A DNA stretch of 64,000 bases from NCBI RefSeq assembly GCF_013778455.1, contig NZ_JACEHE010000007.1, positions 124,001-188,000 on the forward strand, in the 5' to 3' direction. How positions within the stretch are numbered: position 1 is the first letter of the stretch; the number at the start of each line of letters is the position of its first letter. The position numbers and the translations under genes were made by a program. Shown piece after piece: positions 17,807 through 25,512 of the stretch. Origin of the DNA: Streptomyces himalayensis subsp. himalayensis. GTDB taxonomy: Bacteria; Actinomycetota; Actinomycetes; Streptomycetales; Streptomycetaceae. Below the pieces are notes generated by a model. That model was not told where the DNA came from. It worked only from the letters and a program-made list of their open reading frames with translations, and searched no databases.

Positions 17807-18964
17807 TCAGCGCCGCGCCGTGACCGTCCCCTCCACCGCGAAGAGCTGTTCCTCGACATGGTCGAGGGCAAGCCGTAGTGCGCCCGTCGCCACGGCCGCC
17901 TCGCCGAGCATCGACAGAGCGACCCGCGGTGGCCGCAGGCAGTAACGCGACAGCTCGCGGCGCAGTGGCTCCAGCACGCCGTCCAGACCGGCCGCCCAGC
18001 CGCCGACCACGACAAGCTCGGGATCGAGCGCCAGCACCAGCGCCGCGACGTCGTGCACGAGTCGCTGGATGAAGCGGTCGACGGCTGCCAGGGCCCGTTC
18101 GTCGCCTCCGCGGGCCTGCGCGAAGACCTCCGCGACCGCCTGCTCGTCCAGCGGATGCAGCGGCTCGTCCGTCGTCGACAGGAGCGCCTCGGGGGTGGCC
18201 TCACGGCCCAGCAGGTGCAGTGCGCCGATCTCCCCGGCCGCCCCGCCGTACCCCCGGTGCAGCCGTCCGCCGATCAGTGAACCGGCGCCGGGACTCAGCC
18301 CCGCCATCACGAACACCATGTCGTCGGACTCGGTCGCCGCGCCCTTCCAGTGCTCGGCGACGGCGGCTGTGTTGGCGTCGTTCTCCACGAGCACCGGGCA
18401 TCTGAAGGAGCGCCGGAGCCGCTCGCCCAGCTGCAGTCCCGTCCATTCGGGCAGGGCCGTGCCCAGGCGTATGGTGCCGTCGGCCTCCACGATGCCCGGG
18501 GTGCCCACGCCGACGGCCCGCAGGGAGCTGCGTGCGACGCCGGCCTTGCGCAGCAGGTCGGCGACCGCGGTACGCAACCGCTCCAGCCGCTCGTCGGCCG
18601 GCGCGGTCTCGTCGACGTCCTTCGACGCCGTGCCGAGCATCCGGCCTTCCAGATCGCCCAGGACGGCGGCCACGCGGTGCGGCCCGATCTCCAGGCCGAG
18701 CAGATGACCGGCCTCCGCCCGGAACCGGAACCGCCGGGCGGGCCGCCCCTGCTTCCTGGTCGCACCCTCGTCGACGGCCGTCTCGACCACGAGGCCGGCC
18801 TCGACGAGCCCCTCGACGACGCCCTCGACGGTAGGCCGGGACAGCCCGGTCACCCTGGTGATCTCGGTGAGCGTGGCAGGATCCGCTGCGCGCAGCGCAT
18901 GCAGCACCACGGCGGAATTGATACGCCGCAGCAGAGAGGGATCCCCGCCGGTCAGCAGCCCCAA
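17807..18964 (-). CDS. ROK-family transcriptional regulator (zinc motif missing)
   Basis: This 385-residue ROK repressor has an N-terminal MarR-like winged helix (about 10-65: LRRINSAVVLHALRAADPAT, TGLSRPTVEGVVEGLVEAGL). An actin-like ROK domain follows: GLEIGPHRVAAVLGDL, GVGTPGIVEADG, LVENDANTAAVAEHW, GGAAGEIGALHLLG and LELVVVGG. The CxCGxxGCxE zinc motif that normally follows GEIGH is replaced by an unrelated stretch (HLLGREATPEALLST). Sugar binding may be altered, or the protein may have lost ligand control. It is convergent with the GntR gene. Targets are unknown. Confidence 0.88.
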   Translation of the reverse strand: MGLLTGGDPSLLRRINSAVVLHALRAADPATLTEITRVTGLSRPTVEGVVEGLVEAGLVVETAVDEGATRKQGRPARRFRFRAEAGHLLGLEIGPHRVAAVLGDLEGRMLGTASKDVDETAPADERLERLRTAVADLLRKAGVARSSLRAVGVGTPGIVEADGTIRLGTALPEWTGLQLGERLRRSFRCPVLVENDANTAAVAEHWKGAATESDDMVFVMAGLSPGAGSLIGGRLHRGYGGAAGEIGALHLLGREATPEALLSTTDEPLHPLDEQAVAEVFAQARGGDERALAAVDRFIQRLVHDVAALVLALDPELVVVGGWAAGLDGVLEPLRRELSRYCLRPPRVALSMLGEAAVATGALRLALDHVEEQLFAVEGTVTARR

Positions 18965-19125
18965 CGTCCGTCCTTCCAGCTTGTGCGCGTGTGGGGCGGA
19001 TGGTACCCGCCGCTGTGGAACAGCTGCGGGTCAGGGCGGCCTGGTCGGCGGCGGGGCCGCACCGGTGGGGCTGAAGGAACCCGTGGGACTCGCTGTCGCT
19101 CCCTCGCCCCTGGTCGACCCGGCTT

Positions 19126-19581
19126 TCAGATGTCGCAGCCGACACCGTCCCCGTCACGGTCGAGGTGGCTGCCGTAGCCGGGCTCGCCGCGGTGCACCGG
19201 GGCGGCCCCGGCGGCGCGGGCTTCGCTGCAGTTGCCGTAGTACACCGACTCGTCGCCCGCACTGCTGCCGCCCGAGCCGCCGTCGGCGGGCTGTGCGGTG
19301 ACCGTCGCCTTCACGGTCCTGGTGGCACGGACGGTCACCGTGGCGGCCGGCTCCGGCTCGGCGGTCTCCGTGGCGGTCGCGGTGGTCGTGACGGTGGCGG
19401 TGGCGGTGGGTTGCGGCTGGTCGGCTGCCGACTGCGCGTCGCCGCCGGTGTCGCCGCCTCCTGCGGCGCCGAGGCCGATGAAGAACGCGACTGCGAGGGC
19501 CGGAAGCACAAAGCGCTTACGGGCCCACTTCGGCGCGACGCGCGGTGGAATGCCGGATTGTGGCGTGTACGGGTTGGTCAT
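19126..19581 (-). CDS. Excalibur calcium-binding domain protein, membrane-anchored
   Basis: This 151-residue protein has one membrane helix near the N terminus (about 24-40: FVLPALAVAFFIGLGAA), a long Thr/Ala/Val-rich linker rich in TAT repeats, and a C-terminal excalibur domain (about 114-151) with two Cys and DRDGDGVGCDI, the DxDxDGxxC calcium-loop signature. It is likely exported, with the domain outside the membrane. I start at ATG 19581, since upstream codons to 19635 are His/Pro-rich and have no ribosome site. Excalibur domains are often fused to surface nucleases or nuclease-like proteins, but nothing catalytic is present here. Confidence 0.85.
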   Translation of the reverse strand: MTNPYTPQSGIPPRVAPKWARKRFVLPALAVAFFIGLGAAGGGDTGGDAQSAADQPQPTATATVTTTATATETAEPEPAATVTVRATRTVKATVTAQPADGGSGGSSAGDESVYYGNCSEARAAGAAPVHRGEPGYGSHLDRDGDGVGCDI

Positions 19582-19714
19582 GCCGTCCCCCCTGGGATGG
19601 TGCGAGTGGGGATGACGGTAGGGCTGCGACCACAAGTGTGAAGAAGAAATGGAGAATTAGTGACTGACACGTGATCCGGTGGTGGGTGGGGGGCGAGTGG
19701 CTCCGCCCGGTCGT

Positions 19715-20377
19715 TCACCCTGGTGAGACGAACCCCGACTCGTACGCCGCGATGACGGCCTGCGTGCGGTCCCGTGCCCCCAGCTTCGCCAGTACGGCGC
19801 TGACGTGGGACTTGACCGTTTCCGTGCCGATCAGGAGGCCCTCGGCGATCTCCGCGTTGTTCAGGCCGCGGGCCATCAGGCGGAGAACGTCGGCCTCGCG
19901 GTCGGTCAGCGCGGCGCGCTCCATCGCCGCGCGGGCTGCCGCGTTGCCGTTGTCCTTGCCGTACTCGGCCGCCAACTGCCGTACCGCCGCCGGGAACAGC
20001 AGGGAGTCGCCCTCGGCGACCAGTCGCACGGCGTGCACGATCTCGGCGGGCCGCGCGCGCTTCAGCAGAAATCCGTCCGCGCCTGCGCGCAGCGCCCCGT
20101 ACACGTACTCGTCGTTCTCGAACGTCGTGACCACAAGGATCTTCGGCGGCTCCGGAACGGAGCGCAGCACCGCGCGTGTGGCCTCGATCCCGTCCATCAG
20201 CGGCATCCGTACGTCCATGGCGACGACGTCCGGCCGCAGCCGGCGCACCAGGGGGATCACGGCCGCTCCGTCCGCGGCCTCACCGACCACCTCGATGTCC
20301 GGCTGCGCCTCGAGGACGGCGCGCAGACCCGCGCGTACGAGGGGTTCGTCGTCGACCAGCAGCACGGTGAGCGGCAC
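19715..20377 (-). CDS. NarL/LuxR-type response regulator
   Basis: This 220-residue response regulator has a receiver domain (1-120) with D9-D10, phospho-acceptor D55 (VVAMDVRMP) and the switch residues T/S in VVTTFENDEYVYGAL and K in LLKRARP. The C-terminal LuxR-type helix-turn-helix is at about 153-215 (LTDREADVLRLMARGLNNAE, TVKSHVSAVLAKLGARDRTQ). It is 14 bp downstream of, and co-transcribed with, the cognate histidine kinase. It probably regulates the divergent ABC transporter. Confidence 0.92.
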   Translation of the reverse strand: MPLTVLLVDDEPLVRAGLRAVLEAQPDIEVVGEAADGAAVIPLVRRLRPDVVAMDVRMPLMDGIEATRAVLRSVPEPPKILVVTTFENDEYVYGALRAGADGFLLKRARPAEIVHAVRLVAEGDSLLFPAAVRQLAAEYGKDNGNAAARAAMERAALTDREADVLRLMARGLNNAEIAEGLLIGTETVKSHVSAVLAKLGARDRTQAVIAAYESGFVSPG

Positions 20378-20391
20378 GTGGTCAGCCTAGA

Positions 20392-21621
20392 TCAGTTCAG
20401 CGGCAGTTCGACGTGCACCTGCCACTCACCGTCGGTCTGGCCCGCCCGTGCCTGGCCTCCGAGCAGCGCGGCGCGCTCGCGCATCCCACGCAGACCGCTC
20501 CCGCTGCCACCGCCCGTGACAGGCCCGGCCGTGGTGGGCAGGGGATTGCGTATGTCCATCCGCAGGCATGCCTGATCCACGGTGATGCGGACGTGGACCG
20601 GCACCGCTCCCGCATGCCGCAGCACATTGGTGAGGCCCTCCTGAAGCATCCGGTACCCCTCCCGGGACACCGGCCCCGGCACCCGGTCCAGGGGGCCGGT
20701 CACCTCGGCGTCGACCTTCGCACCGGAGGCGCGCGCCGAGTCGAACAGGCGGTCCGCCTCGCTGAGTCCGGGCCGGCTGCTCGCGGGCCGCTCCGCCTCA
20801 CGCAGCACGAGCAGGACACGCTCCAGGTCCTCCAGGGCCGTCCGTCCCGTCTCCTCGATGGCGTCCAGCGCCCGGTCGGTGAACTCGGGGTCGGCTGCGG
20901 CGCGTGCGGCTCCCGCCTGGACGACGGCGACGGTCAGCGCATGGCCGATCGAGTCGTGCAACTCCCGGGCGATCCGGTTGCGTTCAAGGAGCTGCTCGGT
21001 GCGCTCCTCCAGCGCGGCCAGCCGCTCCTTCGGAGACGGCCCGAGCAGGCGGCGGGCGGCCGCGGCCACTACGGGCCCGACCGCGGCCACCACCAGCACC
21101 AGGACCAGAGGTGGAAGGGGGACGAGTAGCGCGTACGCCCAGTGCTGCCCGGTGACCGGAATCAGGGTGTTCGCGTCGTCGCTGATGCCCGCGGCCGCGC
21201 CGACCAGTGAGAGGGACAGGGCCATGAACTGGCCTGACAGAAACGCGATGGCACAGCCGACCTCCAGTCGCAGCACCATCCACACCGCGGTCCTGCCCCT
21301 GTCGCTCCACGAGGTGGACGGCGCCGCGGAGATACCGGGATCCTCGCTGCCGTCCTTCACGCGCGCGTGCGGCCCGGGAAACAGCATCAGCTGTGCCTGC
21401 AGCCCCTCGGCCCGCCGCATCGCGGGCACCATGGCCGCCGCCACGAGCAGAGGGACGGGAATGAGGGGAACCAGCGCCCACTCCGCCAACGACAGATCGA
21501 CGAACCCCGGATAGACCAGGCCGCAGACGAACGCGATGAACGCGCCCACGAGCATGTGCAGCCAGCGGGTGTACGTGACGGCACGGGTCAGCGGTCGCAG
21601 GAGACGGGGCAGCCGGGGCAT
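20392..21621 (-). CDS. Sensor histidine kinase (HisKA_3 type)
   Basis: This 409-residue membrane kinase has two N-terminal helices, two more at about 115-145 and one to two at 160-188, then a coiled segment and the dimerisation H-box RIARELHDSIGHALT with H222. The ATPase domain has an N-box (EGLTNVLRHAG) and a G-box with GGGSGSGLRGMRER. The start is ATG 21621, since the longer frame to 21687 overlaps promoter space. It partners the NarL-type regulator 14 bp downstream and is divergent from an ABC transporter (107-bp gap), a common arrangement for membrane-stress or drug-responsive systems. The signal is unknown. Confidence 0.9.
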   Translation of the reverse strand: MPRLPRLLRPLTRAVTYTRWLHMLVGAFIAFVCGLVYPGFVDLSLAEWALVPLIPVPLLVAAAMVPAMRRAEGLQAQLMLFPGPHARVKDGSEDPGISAAPSTSWSDRGRTAVWMVLRLEVGCAIAFLSGQFMALSLSLVGAAAGISDDANTLIPVTGQHWAYALLVPLPPLVLVLVVAAVGPVVAAAARRLLGPSPKERLAALEERTEQLLERNRIARELHDSIGHALTVAVVQAGAARAAADPEFTDRALDAIEETGRTALEDLERVLLVLREAERPASSRPGLSEADRLFDSARASGAKVDAEVTGPLDRVPGPVSREGYRMLQEGLTNVLRHAGAVPVHVRITVDQACLRMDIRNPLPTTAGPVTGGGSGSGLRGMRERAALLGGQARAGQTDGEWQVHVELPLN

Positions 21622-21728
21622 GCCGTCATCGTGCCAGGGGGCGTCACGCGACGGCTCCCCCGCCAGGGGGAGACGGAAGCCACCCACGGGGGAGGCCCGG
21701 CCCCCGCCCCGGCCGCGACGCTGATTCC

Positions 21729-22661
21729 ATGACCAGCATCGACGTCAAAGACCTGACCAAGGAGTACGGAACCACCCGGGCCGTGGACCGGCTGACCTTC
21801 ACCGTCGAACCGGGCCGGGTCACGGGATTCCTCGGCCCCAACGGCGCCGGCAAGTCCACCACCATGCGCCTCGTCCTCGCCCTCGACAGGCCCACATCCG
21901 GCACCGCCACCATCGGCGGACGGCCCTACGCCACGATCGACGAACCACTGCGCCACGTCGGGGCACTCCTCGACGCCCAGGCAGCGCACGGCTCCCGCAC
22001 CGCCCGGAACCATCTGCGCGCCCTCGCCGTCAGCAATCGCATCCCGGCACGTCGCGTCGACGCGGTGCTGGAAGAAGCCGGACTCGCCTCCGTGGCCGGC
22101 CGCCGCATCAAGACCTTCTCGCTCGGCATGCGCCAGCGCCTCGGCATCGCGGCAGCCCTCCTCGGCGATCCGCAGGTCGTCCTGCTGGACGAGCCGTCCA
22201 ACGGCCTCGACCCCGAAGGCATCATCTGGATCCGCGAGTTGCTGCGCCGCCTCGCCCGCGAAGGCCGCACGGTGCTCGTCTCGAGCCATCTGATGAGCGA
22301 GACCGCGAGCTTCGCCGACCACCTCGTCGTCCTCGGACGGGGCAGGCTGCTCGCGGACACCTCGATGCAGGACTTCCTCGACGCACACAGCCACGCGCGC
22401 GTGCGGGTGCGTACGACTGATCCGGCACGGCTGCGCGCAACGCTCGTACGCAAGGGGTACGAGGTCGCGCAGAGCGACGACGGCCGGTGGCTCGTCGACG
22501 GCGCCAAGGCCGAGGAGATCGGCGCGCTGGCCGCCGGCGAAGGCATCCCCATTCTCGAACTTGCCGATGAGCAGGCCTCGTTGGAGCAGGCCTACCTCGC
22601 CCTCACCGCTGACGACACGGAGTTCACAGCCGTGTCCCCGACGACCCCTCAGGAGGTCTGA
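21729..22661 (+). CDS. ABC transporter ATP-binding protein (DrrA/CcmA-like)
   Basis: This 310-residue ABC ATPase has Walker A GPNGAGKST (36-44), signature SLGMRQRL, Walker B VVLLDEPSNGLDP and switch His in VSSHLMSE. The roughly 90-residue C-terminal extension is typical of ATPases paired with ABC-2 exporters for antibiotics or lipids. It is followed after 4 bp by its permease. The regulators are probably the divergent HK/RR pair. The substrate is not predictable. Confidence 0.92.
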   Translation: MTSIDVKDLTKEYGTTRAVDRLTFTVEPGRVTGFLGPNGAGKSTTMRLVLALDRPTSGTATIGGRPYATIDEPLRHVGALLDAQAAHGSRTARNHLRALAVSNRIPARRVDAVLEEAGLASVAGRRIKTFSLGMRQRLGIAAALLGDPQVVLLDEPSNGLDPEGIIWIRELLRRLAREGRTVLVSSHLMSETASFADHLVVLGRGRLLADTSMQDFLDAHSHARVRVRTTDPARLRATLVRKGYEVAQSDDGRWLVDGAKAEEIGALAAGEGIPILELADEQASLEQAYLALTADDTEFTAVSPTTPQEV

Positions 22662-22665
22662 AACC

Positions 22666-23403
22666 ATGGCGACGACGGCAGTTCTCCACTCCGAATGGAT
22701 CAAGATCAGGTCGGTGCGGGCCAGTTTCGGGTCGCTCATCGCGATCTTCGCGGTCACTCTCGCCATCACCTTGATGGTCTTCCCCACCGTCGGCCAGGCC
22801 GAGGCCGACAACCCGGGCGCCGAGCCGCTCTTCAACGCGTTCTACGCGCTGAACTTCGCCCAGATCGCGGCCATCAGCTTCGGAGCGACCGCCGTTTCGT
22901 CCGAGTACCTGAACGGTGCGCTGCGCATCTCCCTCGCCGCCGTGCCGCACCGAGGCCTGTTCTACGCCGCTAAGACGGCGATCGTGGGCGCCGCCGCACT
23001 CATCGCCGGCCTCGTCACCAGCCATGCAACGTTCCTCGTGGGCCAGGCGTTCATGGGCGAGTACACCATCGGACTGAGCCATCCAGGGGCCCTGCGCGCC
23101 TGCATCGGGGGTGGGATCTATCTCGCCCTCATGGCACTCTTCGCCGCCGGGCTGACCGTCCTGCTGCGCAGCGCCGTCGCCGTGCTGAGCATTCTCATCC
23201 CCTTCATCCTGATCGTCTCGTTCGTGGTCGGTGACGTGGCGAACGGTGCCGCCGAGTATCTGCCGGACCGGGCCGGTCAACAGGTGCTCCACCAGGACCC
23301 GGTGGGCAGCCTCGGCCCCTGGGGCGGCCTCGCCGTCACGGCGGTCTGGGCGGGGGCGGCGCTGCTGGCGGGTTGGTGGGCCGTACGCCGGAGGGACGCC
23401 TGA
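22666..23403 (+). CDS. ABC-2 type transporter permease
   Basis: This 245-residue membrane protein has about six helices (roughly residues 22-42, 65-85, 100-125, 140-165, 170-195 and 220-240) and the WIKIRSVRASF N-terminal motif common in bacitracin-type ABC-2 permeases of actinobacteria. ATG 22666 follows AGGAGG by 9 nt and lies 4 bp after the ATPase stop, so the two form one exporter. The cargo is unknown. Confidence 0.9.
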   Translation: MATTAVLHSEWIKIRSVRASFGSLIAIFAVTLAITLMVFPTVGQAEADNPGAEPLFNAFYALNFAQIAAISFGATAVSSEYLNGALRISLAAVPHRGLFYAAKTAIVGAAALIAGLVTSHATFLVGQAFMGEYTIGLSHPGALRACIGGGIYLALMALFAAGLTVLLRSAVAVLSILIPFILIVSFVVGDVANGAAEYLPDRAGQQVLHQDPVGSLGPWGGLAVTAVWAGAALLAGWWAVRRRDA

Positions 23404-23478
23404 CGTCAGGCCGGTTGGGGTGGAAGAGATCCACTGCTCCTCGACCAATTGTCGGTGCGTGCCGGTTTACTGGACACC

Positions 23479-23919
23479 ATGAGCACCGCACAGCACCTGG
23501 ACACCGTCCTCCTGCTGTGCTCCCGGGAGTTCCCGGCCGAGCACGGCAGGTGGCACGGTGGCTTCTGCGGTCCCGGGTATCACATAGCCGAATTAGTCGT
23601 TGTGGACGGATTCCGGGGCGGCGGCTGCTCTCAGCTGCTCGAGGCACGGGAGCAGTACGAGGCCGAGTGCGTGGCGCTGTCCGAGCGGTTGTCACATCGC
23701 TGGGGGCCGCCCGTTCCGGTCAGCCTCTACAGCGTGCTGCATCGTGCCATGGCCGACGGGGAGGACATACCGGAGCCGTGGCACATGCTCAGCACACGCG
23801 TGCAGGACGTGCAGGTGTGGCGGAGCGACGAGCGCTGGGTTGTGCTCGGTGGCTCCCCATGGGGTGAGGAGTCGCCCTTTCATCTTCTTGCCGCCGTGAC
23901 CGAGGTCGACCCTCCGTGA
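23479..23919 (+). CDS. Conserved hypothetical protein with a TTA (bldA) codon
   Basis: This 146-residue cytoplasmic protein without a motif I recognise is acidic and Trp-rich (HRWGPPVPVSLYSVLHRAM, VWRSDERWVVLGGSP). It has a compact alpha/beta look and no signal or membrane helix. Leu-39 is encoded by TTA (23593-23595), the rarest Streptomyces codon, read only by the bldA tRNA, so its synthesis may be tied to development. ATG 23479 is preceded by weak ribosome-binding sequence (ggttTACTGGACACC). It is close to the ABC permease (75 bp) but probably not in that operon. Confidence 0.7.
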   Translation: MSTAQHLDTVLLLCSREFPAEHGRWHGGFCGPGYHIAELVVVDGFRGGGCSQLLEAREQYEAECVALSERLSHRWGPPVPVSLYSVLHRAMADGEDIPEPWHMLSTRVQDVQVWRSDERWVVLGGSPWGEESPFHLLAAVTEVDPP

Positions 23920-24070
23920 CCTGGGCGGCCCGTGGTTCAACTCCCATGCCACCATGGGTCCTTGGACGAGTCGAGCAGCCAGTACGGCGGCGGGCCGACA
24001 GGCCAGTACGCAACGACCGTCAAGCCGGTACGGAAGCGGCCTTCAGGGCCCGTACGGAGGAGCAGCGAAC

Positions 24071-24880
24071 GTGAGCGACAGCACCGGACAGGCCCCGGAG
24101 GAGCGCATCACCAGCCACATCGCGCACAACGCCCGTGTGTGGAACTACTGGCTGGGCGGCAAGGACCACTATCCGGTGGACGAACAGGTCGGCGACCAGG
24201 TGACGTCGATGTACCCCAGCATCGGCGAGGTGGCGCGTGCCGACCGGGCCTTCCTGGGGAGGGTGGTGAGCCTCCTGGCAGGGGAGGCTGAGATCCGCCA
24301 GTTCCTCGACATCGGTACCGGACTGCCCACCGTGGAGAACACGCACGAGGTGGCCCAGCGCATCGCCCCCGACGCCCGCATCGTCTACGTCGACAACGAC
24401 CCCATCGTGCTGACGCACGCCCGCGCGCTGCTCACCAGCTCGCCCGAGGGAGCCACCAGCTACGTCGACGCGGACGCCCACGACCCCGACGCGATCCTGC
24501 GGGCCGCGGCCGCGACCGTCGATTTCGGCCGTCCCGTCGCGGTCATGATGCTGGGCATCCTGAACTTCATCCTGGACACCGAGGAGGCCCGCGCCATCGT
24601 CCGGCGCCTCATGGACGCCGTGCCCTCCGGCAGCTATCTCGTGATCACCCACCCCACACTGGAGCTGGGCGGCGAGGGCAATGCCGAGGCGATGAAGTTC
24701 TGGAACGAGAACGCCACGCCGCCGATCACCGCCCGCAGCAAGGCCGAGGTCGAGAGCTTCCTCGAAGGCCTGGAGCTCCTGGAACCGGGCATCGTCTCGT
24801 GCGCCCGCTGGCGCCCGGACGCCGCGGCTGAGGAGGCGCCGGTGGTCGCTCAGTTCGGGGTGGTCGCGCGGAAGCCCTGA
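24071..24880 (+). CDS. SAM-dependent methyltransferase, DUF574 family
   Basis: This 269-residue member of the actinobacterial S-adenosyl methyltransferase family has the hallmark start ITSHIAHNARVWNYWLGGKD, the SAM loop FLDIGTGLPT, acidic VYVDNDPIVLTHARALL and late VITHPT. GTG 24071 follows GGAGGAGC, and the upstream in-frame codons lack support. These proteins are abundant in Streptomyces and their substrates are mostly unknown. It stands alone between a hypothetical gene and the convergent glycosylase. Confidence 0.88.
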   Translation: MSDSTGQAPEERITSHIAHNARVWNYWLGGKDHYPVDEQVGDQVTSMYPSIGEVARADRAFLGRVVSLLAGEAEIRQFLDIGTGLPTVENTHEVAQRIAPDARIVYVDNDPIVLTHARALLTSSPEGATSYVDADAHDPDAILRAAAATVDFGRPVAVMMLGILNFILDTEEARAIVRRLMDAVPSGSYLVITHPTLELGGEGNAEAMKFWNENATPPITARSKAEVESFLEGLELLEPGIVSCARWRPDAAAEEAPVVAQFGVVARKP

Positions 24881-24928
24881 GTGTTGGCGGGAGCCTGGGT
24901 GTCTGCGGAAGCGCGGAAGCCCTGATCG

Positions 24929-25447
24929 TCAGCTGAGGCCCTGAGGGGTGTCCGTCTGGGAGGCGGCGCGCAGGCGGCCGAACTCCTCCGCCATCGTCGT
25001 CGCCGTCCAGTGCGCGTTGAGCCCGCTCGGGTTGGGCAGCACCCATATCCGGCTGCCGCCGATCGTCCGTTCCTGCGGTCCGATCCCGGCCCGGCGCTCA
25101 CCGAACGCCGCACGATAGGCGGTCACGCCCACCACGGCGAGCCACCGCGGCCGCAGCCGCTCCACCTTGCCGGCAAGGATGCGGCCGCCCTCGTGGTACT
25201 CCTCCGCGGTCAGTTCGTCGGCGCGGGCAGTGGCACGGGCCACCACGTTCGTGATGCCGAGGCCGTAGGTGAGGAGTTCCTCCTGCTCGGCCGGCTTCAG
25301 CAGCCGGGGCGTGAACCCCGACAGATGCAGCACGGGCCAGAAGCGGTTGCCAGGGCGGGCGAAGTGATGGCCGGTCGCGGCCGTCATCAGGCCGGGGTTG
25401 ATGCCGCAGAAGAGAACGCGCAGGCCGCCCGTGACCACATCGGGCAC
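24929..25447 (-). CDS. mug: G/U mismatch-specific uracil-DNA glycosylase, 5' end frameshifted
   Basis: This MUG/TDG-type glycosylase removes uracil or thymine mispaired with guanine. Both catalytic motifs are intact: FCGINPGLM and NPSGLNAHW. A perfect ribosome site GGAGG precedes ATG 25500, which should begin MGRRG-LTAADLEAARDRIVPD. After MGRRG the frame hits TGA, because one base (a C in GGC-CTG) appears lost, and the conserved peptide continues in the next frame. Without a frameshift the only start in frame is GTG 25447 (VPDVVTGG), which lacks a ribosome site but keeps the whole core. It sits directly after purB on the same strand. Confidence 0.8.
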   Translation of the reverse strand: MPDVVTGGLRVLFCGINPGLMTAATGHHFARPGNRFWPVLHLSGFTPRLLKPAEQEELLTYGLGITNVVARATARADELTAEEYHEGGRILAGKVERLRPRWLAVVGVTAYRAAFGERRAGIGPQERTIGGSRIWVLPNPSGLNAHWTATTMAEEFGRLRAASQTDTPQGLS

Positions 25448-25512
25448 GATGCGGTCACGGGCGGCCTCGAGATCCGCGGCAGTCAGCCGCGTCTGCCCAT
25501 TACTCCTCCGCG

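Noticed and set aside
23954..24880. Earlier start (23954) for the DUF574 methyltransferase
   Set aside because: The extra 39 residues lack family similarity, while GTG 24071 has an ideal ribosome site and gives the conserved N terminus.
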